64,000 bases of DNA from Hawksworthiomyces lignivorus (taxonomy: Eukaryota > Ascomycota > Sordariomycetes > Ophiostomatales > Ophiostomataceae). A program made the translations under genes and the position numbers. Location: NCBI GenBank assembly GCA_002917075.1, contig NTMA01000073.1, forward strand, positions 1 through 64,000. Direction: 5' to 3'. The notes under the pieces are model-generated. The model saw nothing but the letters and a program-made list of their open reading frames with translations, made no database searches and had not been told where the DNA came from. Positions within the stretch are counted from its first letter, which is position 1. Every line of letters starts with the position of its first letter. Shown here in pieces: positions 44,754 through 56,363 of this stretch.

Positions 44754-47700
44754 CTACGAATTTATTATCATATTAAATATATAGGAATCCAAGTTTGCAA
44801 ATCATCCTTCCTAACATTTGATTTTTAATAAATATGTTGTTCCACATATTTGGCGGCTTTTTTTCTGGTTGGTCTGTTTTCTATCCCAGTAAATCATATC
44901 CCATCCATTCATTACTGGCTGCAATTTTATACTAGCACTGATTATGTACGACTCATAGTTCCGTGTGCTATCCACCCATTCTGCCGCAGCTGGGTTGCTT
45001 GATTCTGGCCGTGGTCCCGAGCCTTAGCAGTAAGTACAGAGTACCTAGAAGAGACGAAACGCTCACTGTAAGGACCGCTAAAAGCAGCGCCATACACCAG
45101 CCAAAAGCGGCGGCCAGAACAGCGCTTTCTCGCTTTCGACTGTAATAATATTCATTAGTTGACAATCACTACGACTCTAAAGCAGTGACCTAAGGGAGAG
45201 AAAAGGGTAAAACAAGGGGGGGAAGGGGAGGGTGTAAGAAGAGCATAAAACCAACAATCGTCACGGTACCAATAGGAACTACAACACTATGTGAAATCTT
45301 TTGTATTGAGACTTATATATCCCCCCAGCTTAAAACACAACAACCGACAACGCCGCCGAACAATGACAGGACTCAGTCTAGTCCTCAACATAAGCTATCT
45401 GAGTATCTGAGGTACAGTTCTCCCAAACCAAGAAGTTAGCTGACATAGATCTGTTCATCAGCAACAGCAGCTAACTTTTTTTTATACTTTTCCTTTTTTT
45501 ACTTTCTCTTTTTTTGTCTTTCTGATTTTTAAATCCTCCTTTCTGCATCCTCGAAGCCCAAAGTACTTGCTTCAAAACTTAGATAACAACGATTAAATTC
45601 CCTTCTTTTGCCTTGTCCTATGTAGCTAATATTCCTGTTTCTCAAGACACATAGATAGATAGGTATGTTAGAACAAAATACAAGAAATGGAATCAGCGAT
45701 GGGCTCATGCTATGGAAGCGTTTTGTTCCACCAGGACGCTCTTTCGGTTCTGAGAAGCCAGCAAAGACTTCTCAGGCACATAATTAGCATCCGTAAGTTC
45801 TCTTTTCTTTTGGCTTGTAGAATAGAACCTCCGAACGTCAAATGATAAAAAGGAGAGGATAACAAAATGAAAGTAATAGCAACCATCAAAGGCCAAAATA
45901 TACTGTAATCCTAATTTAGAACGGAAGGCACAAAACCCCTGTGACGGAGACGATAGGGCAAAATTCAAGTCTCCCTTTTGGAAAGAGGAAAAAAGACAAG
46001 CTCAAAATGGGGAAATGATGCCCATCGACTGACGAAAGCACGAAAGCATATCAAATGGAACAGATATTGTGGCACTTGCGTTGCGCTTTCTTAGAGAAGG
46101 GCAAGGAATATTGTTTAAAGAAGAAAAGAAATTCTGCCTGAGACAGTACGATGTTGCAAAATAAAGTCAATAGAAAAAAATGAAGAAGCACTTGCGGAAA
46201 GAGTTCTGCAAGTGCCCTTGTCCAACCAAACAACCTAACAAGAGAGGCATCTGTGGTCCTTTCCTAGCATTTCCTAGCCAGCTCGAAAACAGCAAGAACG
46301 CGACTTCTTTCGCCAAAATTAACTACACGCACGAGAGACGCCATCTTCCTTCCTGTATCGCAGATTGAGTGTATGTGAAAGAATGTAAAAGGATCTTTTG
46401 TAAGGCGTACTTGCCGCTGCTGATGCTCTTCGACATTGACATAGTCGAGAGTAAACAGAAACCAATCCATCCTTTTCTCAATTTCTGTTCCTCTTCTATT
46501 CCCATTTAGAATTCACCAATTTTTACTGCCCTGTGCCATATCTGCTCTGTTTCTTCCAGAATCTCTATATTTTTCTTTCAATATTCAGTCAGATCATGAT
46601 CCTCTCGCTTGAGAGATGCCTGTATGCTTCGTTTCTCTTCCAGTGCTAGTATATTGCCAGAGGTCTTTGCACTTGCTTCCTCATCTCCCATCTAGACATT
46701 TGGTAATTTTCTTGTTTTTGTTCGGCATGGTATCCTGTTCATCGCCGTCTTCAGTCATCGAGGTCCAAAAGACCGCCTCTTCATATGACCGTCCCAATTG
46801 CCACGTCTGTGTTTTGGTATTCCCAGGGCTTTTGCTCTGTATTCTCAGCGACTCTTCATCGTCTAGAACCTTAAAGCTAGCGGCCATCAGACAGAGAAAG
46901 GCAAGTTGACTTTCTCGAGTTCCAGATGGCGGTCACCTAAGGAGAACTGGTAGCCTTCCTATCGAAACACGAATTAACCATGTTGAACAAGGCAAGGTGG
47001 TCACAGAACCATCTCATGGTGCTGCCTCAGTAGTATTGTCAAAGCCTTCCTCTGGCGAGGCCGGCAGTGGCCAAAAAAAGTCGTCATTGGCAGTTCTCTG
47101 GAAACAGAAGGTGAGATCCATCGGGTCTTTGGGACCCCTAAGAGAACCCGGGCTTGGCCCGGTGACGAGTGTGCTAATCTTCTGAGTATACAACCCTGAC
47201 CAGTTCGTATGTGATGAAAAAAGTGTCATCTCTGAGGGAGACTGGTCTTGGGCACCTCCTAGGGGTCGGGTTTCTTTCTCTCTTATAGTTTTTTCTTTAA
47301 GAGTGTTTCCGACCGCACCCCGCTCAGTCTTTTTAAAGGCTGACAACGGAAAATTCACTCATACAGATTCACTGGACAATTCAATGATGTCACCAATGCG
47401 TGGCCACTCGTAGAAGTTCCAACAAGCACTCTCGCCTTGTTGGAACACAAGATCCCTTGTAATTCTGAGTCATAATCGAATCCAAAGTGTGCTCAAATTA
47501 GGTGTGTCACCTTTTTCTCCTTTCCCTTTCCAAGCTATTTGGTAAGCACTACTGACGACCGTCGTCCTGACTGACTAGCAGATCATGAGAGAGCCTACCG
47601 ATTGCATGGAGAACGGCCGAGGTGAATAGGGAGAAGAAAGGATAAGGAGTGGATGCAAAAAAAAAAAAAAGGGATAGAATGTGCAAAAGATTTGAAAGGT

Positions 47701-48654
47701 CGGTTTCACTTTTCTACGGGTTGCTTTATTAAATAGCTTGTCAGTAGTTCTTGTAGCTATGAGAAGAAGTTCTGTTTTCAGGCTGCTCTGCTGTTGCCGA
47801 GGATTGGCTGTGGGCGGACTGTTTGAGGTGAATACAAATAAGGTTGAATTTCTCAATTTCACATTGGCAATAAAAATCTTTGTGGTGCATGACATCTTCC
47901 TGTGAGAGAGGTAATAGTTAACATGCTACATATTTAGCATTGTCATAATACAATCGCATCTAGTACATAGATCGATAGAGGTAGAAAGGCATTTGAAGAC
48001 AAGAGCCACAAAACAAAAACTCCAAGGCAATTTTCCCCCTTCTCTTTCACTCTCTAATTTCATTTAAATGAGCTACCACGACAAGATTCAATGCATATAG
48101 CTCATGTATTCAAGACAGCTCTTAGCTTTTTTGACAAAGTCCTAATTTGTTGCGCGCTCGATAACCTTGCCCAGGGCAGCGTCGCACCATGTCGTTGCCA
48201 GCACTTTCCCGCCAGGCCTTGAGCCAATGCCAAAGCAAAAGATGATACTAGCGTGGAGAGAAGCCCAGGAAGCTGAGAATAAGGACTATTGGTTCTAAAT
48301 GCCCCGAAGATCGCGACTCTCATTAATAACTGTAACTCGCTCTTCCTATAGGCTCTCTGCAGCCAATTCCTCTTCCTGTACGCAGCTTTCCTAGCCTAAA
48401 CACAAGCTTAAAACGATTGGATGTAAACGCACACAGCCACCCTTGTCTGGTCAAGCCTTACAGACAGGTAACAAAACGGACTTGTAATAAGCAAATTCTC
48501 GTCATGGAACTTCACCGCTTCTGCTCGAAACTAATTTGACACAAACCCCAGAGCACCAGATCGGCCGCTGACATGCCAATGCAGTCAAGCACCCACACAA
48601 TCAGAACGAGAAATTCATAAGCCACTCGCCCCAAATTCTGTTCCAGTAGGAGCA
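44754..48654. other. 3.9-kb region without recognisable genes
   Basis: Between two + strand receptor genes. AT-rich and CT-rich stretches; short open frames have no domain. A 65-codon frame on the - strand (45165-44968) has one hydrophobic stretch but no other support. The right part should hold the promoter of the esterase-NACHT-HEAT gene. Confidence 0.5.
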
Positions 48655-51600
48655 ATGCGCTTTTCCGTATCTCGCCAGCTATCGTATCTAGCCGTAGCAA
48701 CAACTACCGTGGCCCTTTGTGCCTGGCTCTACACCAAGTATAAGCCTCGCTTGGCACCCAGGACCACGACCACTACAGACCACAATGCTCATAACCAAGA
48801 CCAAGACACCGCAAATAATCAAGAAGATTGGGAAGGTGTCCGCCTGGATCTCGTAGCCGCCGGCGGCGGCGACGGCAACGAAGCAAACAACGACGTAGAC
48901 ATCATTGCTATCCATGGCCTAGATGCGAAGTCTCCAAACACTTGGATCTGGAAGTCTGGCGACCAGGAGGTGAACTGGCTGTCCGATGCGGACATGCTGC
49001 CTGGGCAGTTGCCAGAGGCGCGCATCTTCACCTGCGACTGGCCGGCACGCCTCTTCCGAAACCAGAACACCGTCCAGATGACAATCAGAGAGCTGGCTAC
49101 AAGCCTGCTCCACGCCATTCAGACGCGGCCCGGCGCAGACGCACACCGGCCAGTTGTGTTTGTCGCCTCGTGTCTCGGCGGTATCATCCTCTTGCAGGCC
49201 CTTGTTTCCGCCGCGCAGCCACAGAGCAGATATGCCCCTGTGTGGCAGTCTATGGGAGGCGTGGTCTTCCTCGCCACACCTTTCCGTGGAACGGCCTTCG
49301 AAGACATCGCCTGGTTTGCCGTCCACGTTTTGCAGAACTACGCTAATCTCACAGACAGGGTAGTCACTGAACTTCTGAACAGCTTGAAGGAGCCAACACC
49401 GTTCCTGAGCGATCTAGTGAGGGATTTTACGGCTGCCTGGGGGCAGCGGGTGCAAACTGGCTTGGCCGGCCAGCTGGCCACTTTTTACGAGAGGAGAGAA
49501 ACTAATCTCTTACGGCAAGGCCTCCCGAGCAAATTGGCGGACTCGTTCCAAAAACCGAAACTCGTATGTCCTGAAGACAACCCTCGAATTCGATCAACTG
49601 GCTTGAACTTGTCTTCTAGACGTTCAGAACTCTGCATACTGACACGCGTTACAGCTGGTCCCTCCATTCTCTGCTCAACTCGACATTGCTCCTAGTCCAA
49701 TTGGCCTAGACCGGACTCATCTTCAGATGAATAAATTTGAAGGACCTGATGATACGGGATTCAAGGATATAGTAGGGATGATAAAGATAATTTTGGGGAT
49801 TATTTACAAAGGACGACCTATCGACCGCGCAGACGAATGGATACGCCTCTATTGCTACAACACAAAAAGGCTGACAATCGAACGCCTTTCGGGTGCCCCT
49901 CTGCCAATAGAAAATTGTTATATAAACCTTTCTGTCGTGCAGTCTAGTGAAGCAGCATACATATCAAGATCAAGACCAAAAGCAACGCACATTAGAAGAT
50001 TGCCCTCTCGGCCTAGCTCAGCTCTGGAGGTATTAGCTAGGGGATCAGCAGAGTCTGACCGAGTCGACATATTCCCAATGTTCGAAGAACGAACAGGTCT
50101 AAACAACCGTTCTGCGCAACCAAGACGAATCTTGATCCGAGGACATGCCGGAGGTGGAAAGACAACTCTATGCAAGAAGATTGTATATGAGCACGTATAT
50201 CATGGCTTGTGGTCGCATTTGTTTGACCGTATTCTCTGGATACCTTTGCGGAGGCTAAAAGCTTGGCGAAACGACCGGTTCAACTGGGAAGAGCTGTATT
50301 GCCGCGAATTTTTTAACGACTATAAAGCTCCGAGCGAACGCAACATTCTGATCGAGGCGCTCTGTGCAGTACAGCCAACCAAGACTCTTTTTATCCTCGA
50401 CGGGCTAGATGAAGTAAATCACCAATGGAACAGAGACGAGCCAGGATATGCGTTTCTCTGTCAGCTGATTAACCAGCCCAATATCATCATCACTTCCCGC
50501 CCATATGCTGAGCTCCCCAAAGATACCTTCGCTCTCGATCTCGAATTAGAAACGGTTGGATTCTACCCAGAACAGGTAAATGAGTATCTCAAAATGGCCT
50601 TCCATAATGCACCGCAAGAGAAAGAAGTCCAGTCGTTCCTTAAGACTCGCCCAGTCTTGAAGGGCCTCGTTCGAATTCCAATTCAACTAGATGCGCTATG
50701 CTATACTTGGAATAGAGGTGCGAATGGAGCCAGGCCGGAAACCATGACCGGACTTTACAAAGAAATTGAGAATGGCCTTTGGAAAAAAGACATCGTGCGG
50801 CTAGAGAAACGGTATAATAAGAAAGTCATAACGCAGCCTTCCCTTCAAAACGCTTGGTCGACGGTCGTACAGAAATACATAGCGAACGAATTATATTTTT
50901 TGGAGACTCTTGCCTTTATGGGACTATGTAACAATATAACTGAGTTCGCCTCGATCCATCGGCAAACGGTACTCAGTTTCTATAAGCAGGATCACCTTCT
51001 TGAAAATATCTTATCAGACCTCTCCTTCTTAAGGACATCAGATGCTCAGCCAGAAGACAAGACGTTCCACTTCATTCATCTTACGTACCAGGAATATTTT
51101 GGAGCTCGATATTTTGTGCGGCAATGGGAAGCCGACGAAACCATCACATACCCACTAATGAAGAGCAGAACAGAGGTAGCAGAGCCTGTTTGCGTCAATC
51201 CGGTTGTTTTTCTTCAAGAAAAAAAGTACGCCGTGCAGTATGATATCTTCTGGCGTTTTGTTGCGGGTCTACTAGACACAAAGAGAAAGGATCTCTTTTT
51301 CACTGCAATCGAAACGTCGCCTGATCTCTTGGGACCATCACACCAACGTCTGATTATGCGCTGCCTCAACGAAATTTCGGGAACGATGCCAGCTCGCAAC
51401 AGAATGGTAAAATCGCTGTCTGAATGGCTAGTGTTCGAAAGCAAATTTAGACGAGCCTCCTCTCTAGTAAGGGAAGCAGAGTTTCCAGTAGAGGCTATGA
51501 TTATGGCTTTGAACGAATCTCCCTGTAACTCGAATATCATGTCGTCATTGGCATTTCGACAAGACATCCCGCCAGAAATCAGCAAACTCGCGCTTTCCTG

Positions 51601-53446
51601 GCTGGAAGATCCCTCTCTAACCGAAAGACATAAGAATGCTGCTTTCTTCATGTTCAAATCTATCCCCTCATCTATGCCGGAAACAGGAACACAGACCATC
51701 GCACTGTTGCTAGAGGACGAGAATCCATATTACAGAAAATGTGCTATAGAAGTATTAGGACGTCAACCAGTGCTTCCAGAAACAATATGGCAGCCTATTA
51801 CAAAACGATTATATGATAAGTATGACGCTAGATTTTATGCCATTAGAGCACTGGGAATGCACCCCAAGCTCCCCGAAACAGTGTTGCAGACCATAGCATC
51901 TATGCTAGATGACGAAAATTTTAACATCAGGAATTGCGCCGCCGAAGTTCTGGGAGCTCGGCCAGTGCTTCCAGATGCAGTTTTTCAATCTCTAGTGGCA
52001 CGAGTACACAAGGAGAGCCCTATTAGCAGTTCTACCATTCGAGCATTGAGAAGGCTATCACAGCTTCCTGAGACAGCTCTGCATGCTATCATACCGCTGC
52101 TAGACAGCCATGACCAATATATCAGAGATTCAGCCGTTTGTGCGCTTGAAACCAAGTTACTATCTAATACGGCTTTACAAGTTATAGTTGAACGTTTGAA
52201 TAACGAACGGTCAACAGTCAAACGTGCCGCTATTCGTATATTGCAAGCGCAGCCGGTACTTCCAGATACGATATTATATACTCTAGAAACTCTATTATAC
52301 GAGGGAAATCAACAAGTGAGATGTGATATCGTTCGCGTGTTGGGAAAACAGCCAAAGCTCCCAGGGGCTGTTTGCCAGGCTATGATTGCCCAGCTTGGCG
52401 ATGAGCAATCCTGCATCAGAAACTCTGTTGTCAATGTGTTGTGGAATCAAACATCGCTTCCAGTGCCGGCGCTGCAGGCCATAGCTGTAATGTTAGACAA
52501 CAAAAATAGGCATATCAGAATCTCTGCCCTTCTAGCATTACGTACTCAGTCGACGCTTTCGGAGCCACTATTGCTAGCCACAGCAGCAAAGCTAAGCGAT
52601 AAGAATTCACAAGTCAGAGATTTAGCGGTTCAAGCGCTCAGTTCCGAATCTATGCTTCCAATACCAGTGTTACAAATTATAGGTACACTGGTAAACAGCG
52701 ATGACTGGCGTATTAGAGTATCTGCCATTAAAGCACTAGAAAATCAGCCAAGACTTCCCGAACCGCTGTTGCGAGCCATAGCAGCACAGCTAAACAACAA
52801 AAACTCGCGCGTCAGAGATCCAGCTACTCGAGTGTTGTCTGAGTTGACACTTCCCACAGGAGTATTAGAGGCCATCACAATAGCTCTAAACGGCAATAGT
52901 CGACTGGTCAGATATTCAGCTGTACAAGTGCTAGGAGCGCATTCGGCGCTTTCAGAGCCGGTATGTCAGGCCGCAGTCGCAGACTTAAGCGACAATGATC
53001 CACGGATCAGAAACTTTGCCGTTCAAGTGCTAGGAAGCCAGGCCATCACAGATACTGTCTTACTGGCCATAGCCGCACGATTAGAAGACGATAGCGAGGT
53101 GGTTAGAACATCTGCCTTTGAAGTGCTAGTAGCACGGTCACCACTTCCAGAACGGATAATGCTGACGCTGCCGTCTGTGATAAATAACATAGACGCATTC
53201 ATCTTAGCACGTCTCTCTGGTGGACACATCAAATCGGACATTGCGACGCTTCAAAAAGCTTTCGCGAATGAATCGTATCTCAACGTCTTGGCCCAGAGCT
53301 TTTCACACCCGTTTAGTTGGTGTATCAATGATGGACGCTCATATGTTATGACACCTGAAGGGCCTTTAGAAACTCTCATGGGCGGTCAGCAAGCAAGTGA
53401 GACTGCATTCTACAAAACATGGTCGCGAATGCAGCCACTTATTTGA
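48655..53446 (+). CDS. Esterase-NACHT-HEAT receptor (two exons, 1566 aa)
   Basis: Exon 1 is 48655-49563 and exon 2 is 49655-53446; the 91-bp intron (GTATGT donor, CTGAC branch, TTACAG acceptor) joins the frames so that KPKL continues into LVPPFSAQL. Residues about 9-27 form a hydrophobic helix, possibly a membrane anchor. An alpha/beta-hydrolase of the DUF676/PGAP1-like group follows (IIAIHGLDAKSPNTW, then VFVASCLGG). At the nucleophile elbow the usual Ser is replaced by Cys. NACHT: GHAGGGKTTLCK near 466 and LFILDGLDEV near 548. About 14-15 HEAT-like repeats of roughly 33 residues (LPETVLQTIASML-D-N--IRNCAAEVLG pattern) run from about 965 to 1480. Expected role: immune or allorecognition receptor with an esterase-like effector end. 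Confidence 0.87.
51730..53150 (+). repeat. HEAT-like repeat array of the NACHT receptor
   Basis: About 14 units of roughly 99 bp. Each encodes a Leu-Pro start, a helix ending in Leu, an Asp/Asn-rich turn, then IR-x-SA-x-x-x-ALG. Unlike the ANK and TPR arrays, the units are diverged at DNA level, so this array is older. Confidence 0.75.
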
Positions 53447-53940
53447 CATAGTGGAAACGATGAAAAAAATGTCTTTACTAGCATGTGCTAAAGCAGTACG
53501 CCCAGTGGTGGCTTGGTTTTCTAGTTGTCATATTTCTGTATTAGTACTGCGTTACTGTCCCACTGTATGAAAAATTAGGGATGCCAAACATCTTCTACCA
53601 TTTATACAAAGCCATCAGTGAATACAGGTGCTATTTGCGATGAAATCACCTAGCACAGCGCCATGACAAGAGACGTGTCTGAATTTCACAACATGCGTGA
53701 AAGTAGAAGACAGCAAAATCATTTTAGATGACAGAAAATTAGCCCAGGCGCTAGACCACCTCCCTTCAGCTCAACCAAAAATAAACCCTTCCGTGGCACT
53801 GTTTGTATCATGCCCTTAGTACCCATGTGCTTGTTCCGATATATTCGTATAGTTTTCCTATCATTTCTCTTGCTCTCCTCTCTCCCGTTACCTTCTCCCC
53901 CACCTCTCTCTCTCCCCCTTTACTCTCTTCTCCGACCTCC
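53447..53940. other. Convergent intergenic
   Basis: A 494-bp spacer between the receptor stop (+) and the mtp18 stop (-), pyrimidine-rich at the right end. Confidence 0.6.
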
Positions 53941-54988
53941 CTACAGCTCCTTCTCCTTGGGCGGCTTCTTTCTCAGCTGCTTCTCGCGGCCGACGCGGGG
54001 CGCCTCGCCGACGGCGCCCTTGCCGCCGAAGCGCTCGAAGCCCTGGTGGAAGGCGAACTCGACGGCGTCCTCGACGGGCTTGTCGAACAGCTTGGGCAAG
54101 AAGGGCACGACGGCCAGGCCGAGGCCGATGGGGCCCCAGGTGCGGATGGTGCGGTTGGGCAGGTTCTTCATGGCGCGGCCCGAGTAGCGCACGACGCTGT
54201 GGATGGTGAAGGCGGGCAGGCCCATGCTGGCGATGCTCTGGAAGATGGCGCGCTGGGCCATGACGGTGCGGTAGTCTTCGAGCGGGGGGACGACACCGGG
54301 CGGGCGTATGGCGGCGGCGAGCGACCCGGGCTGGCCGCGGGCGGCGTCGTCGGTGGTGGCCGTGTTGGGCTGCAGGGTGATGAGGCGCTCCTGGCGCTCG
54401 CTCAGCGGCTGGTCCGGGTGCAGCACGCGCTGGTTCTGCAGGTAGGCCTTGTAGCCCTCGTAGCCGACGTCGCCCAGGATGTAGGCCCAGGAGATGCCGT
54501 AGGCGCCGCGCACCAGGTAGGGGTGGGCGACGGGGCGGAAGGACTCGCCAATGTCAGAGGTGTAGGCGACGTAGCGGTGGGCGGAGAGGAGAATAGTGCG
54601 CAGGCGGGCGGCGTAGGCGGCATAGCGGACGTTGGAGTCGGTCGACTCGGCCGCGCTGGAAAAGATTAAAAAAGAAAAGGTGAGCAATAGGTAGCGAGAA
54701 GAAGAGAGCAGAGGAGAGGGGAAAGAGAGGGCTGGCAGGAGCGAGAGCGAGACAGAGATGCAATAGAACTTACTATCCAGACTTCAGTTCATCATAGAAA
54801 TTGTCGTCGTGGTCGTCTTTGTCGATGATCTTCTGCAGGTCTTTTGGTAGCCGCTTTGACTCTGGCAGCTTGTCTTCGTCAAATGGCTTTTCGGCGCCTG
54901 TTGCCTTTGTCGTTGTGGTTGTTTGTGTTGTGGTTGTGGTGGTTGTCGTCTCCGACGAGTTCTTGTCGGGTCCCTTGCCCCAGAACAT
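53941..54988 (-). CDS. mtp18: Mitochondrial fission process protein 1 family (MTP18/MTFP1-like)
   Basis: Exon 1 is 54988-54774 and exon 2 is 54655-53941; the 118-bp intron (GTAAGT...TTCCAG) joins the frames, giving 309 residues. The family signature is strong: YVAYTSDIGESFRPVAHPYLVRGAYGISWAYILGDVGYEGYKAY near 105-150, then FQSIASMGLPAFTIHSVV and WGPIGLGLAVVPFLPKLFDKPVE. MTP18 is a multi-pass protein of the mitochondrial inner membrane affecting fission. The N-terminus has a long Thr repeat (about 18-35) and an acidic stretch, and the C-terminus is Lys-rich. Human MTP18 is about 166 residues; the extra length is in these tails and in a loop near 165-190. Start: the first ATG after the leader frame (MFWGKGPDK). 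Confidence 0.88.
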
Positions 54989-55902
54989 CTTGTCCACTCT
55001 GTGCCGAGGACTGTTGTGTATGAGCAGTAGTTCTTTCTTTATATCAGGTCTTTGGTCAATTGCTATTTTGCAGCAAGAAAAAGACAATTCGCATTGATGC
55101 CAGGCAGACTGTCTTCGATTGCCTCGTAGCTAGATTGTATAAATGGATATAATAGATCGTTCGGTTAGACGAGAAGGAAGAGAGAGCGCGAGAGGAACAA
55201 CTCGGGTCAGCAAGGCTGCTCTTAATGTCAGGTTTCTTTGGCTGTGAACTATTATTTTGCGGGGATGCAACTGGCCAGAGCCTGGTGGTGCAGATTAGGG
55301 ACCAGCGGAACTCTGACGTATGCGAGTGTGAAGCTAACCTGGCCAGCCATACGTGCCAGCCATACCAGTCCAGGCCAAGGCAAAGAGCCCATCTACGGGG
55401 TTCTAAGATGATCCCGCTCAGCACAGGGCAGTGAGAGTTGAGTATTACTAGTACTACTCTGTACTTCGTAAGCACCTTGAGCATGGGACCTGACGCTCGC
55501 CCGGAATAACCCGCTAAAGAGATGACCCGCTGAACGCCTCTTCGCCTGCAGAGAGATCCTCCTCCTCTTCAGTTCCCTCTTCCCCCCACCCAGTTATCCT
55601 TCGGATATATGCACGTGATATATACTGTTTTAGTGCATTTCTTTGCTGCTATGAAACAAAACGGTAACTTTCCGGCACGGATTGGCCCATTAATCCGCAA
55701 AAGGTGCCAGCAGCCCTTTTCCCCCTTCGGAGCTCTCAGACGGCAAAAACGTTCAAGCAAGCGCCTTTTTTTTTTATTCGCCTTATTCGCTCTTCTTGTT
55801 TTCCCCATCCCGAACTTTCTTCTCGACACCACAACCACAGCTCTCCGAACATCCCGATCCATCTCCTTCTCTTCCTCCAATACTTCCCACCCTACCGCAA
55901 CA
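54989..55902. promoter_or_regulatory. Divergent promoter region of mtp18 and atp19
   Basis: 914 bp between two divergent starts of nuclear genes for mitochondrial proteins, so co-regulation is possible. CT-rich leader sequence precedes the atp19 ATG. Confidence 0.55.
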
Positions 55903-56363
55903 ATGGTCGCCAAGTACAACATCGCCGGCCGCCAGATCGGCTCCCACTATGTCAGTTGCTTTCCCCCCCTCACTCTTCGTCGGAAAAACGAGCCCGTACA
56001 AGCAGAGATCGATGCGACCGCCACCACTGCTGCTGGCCCCTCCAATCCTGCCAATTGAATGCGGATCGCTAACATAGACACGTCTTCCTCTTCTGCAGCT
56101 GGCCATTGCCACCCTCACTGCCCTCTTCGGCGGCATCTACGCTTCCACCGGCGGCAGCAAGAAGACCGTCGCAACACCGCCCATCAACGCGTCCTCGTCG
56201 GACGAGGCGGACTTCATCAAGTACGTCGCAATGCCAGCGGCCGCGACCGGGCCCACCTTGTCATTGCATGTTGGCGCCATTTGACTGACTCAATGCCCCC
56301 CGTGTGTACAGGAAGTTCCTCGAGAGCGCCGACGCGGAGGAGAAGAAGAAGGCTGCGCACTAA
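55903..56363 (+). CDS. atp19: ATP synthase subunit K (Atp19), three short exons
   Basis: Exons 55903-55950, 56099-56220 and 56312-56363 encode 73 residues. Intron 1 (148 bp) has a GTCAGT donor, CTAAC branch and TGCAG acceptor. Intron 2 (90 bp) has GTACGT, CTGAC and TACAG. The order of motifs matches Atp19: YNIAGRQIGSHY, the single membrane segment LAIATLTALFGGIYAS, then TPPINASSSDEADFIKKFLE and a charged C-terminus. Atp19 associates with the F1Fo-ATP synthase dimer in the inner mitochondrial membrane and is about 68 residues in yeast. The gene cannot be seen in a simple open-frame scan because every exon is short. Confidence 0.85.

Noticed and set aside
46997..47358. Overlapping short frames on both strands
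   Set aside because: No homology recognised and no splice-linked partner exon.
53803..54669. 288-codon + strand frame
   Set aside because: Antisense to mtp18, whose frame has clear family motifs and a consistent intron.
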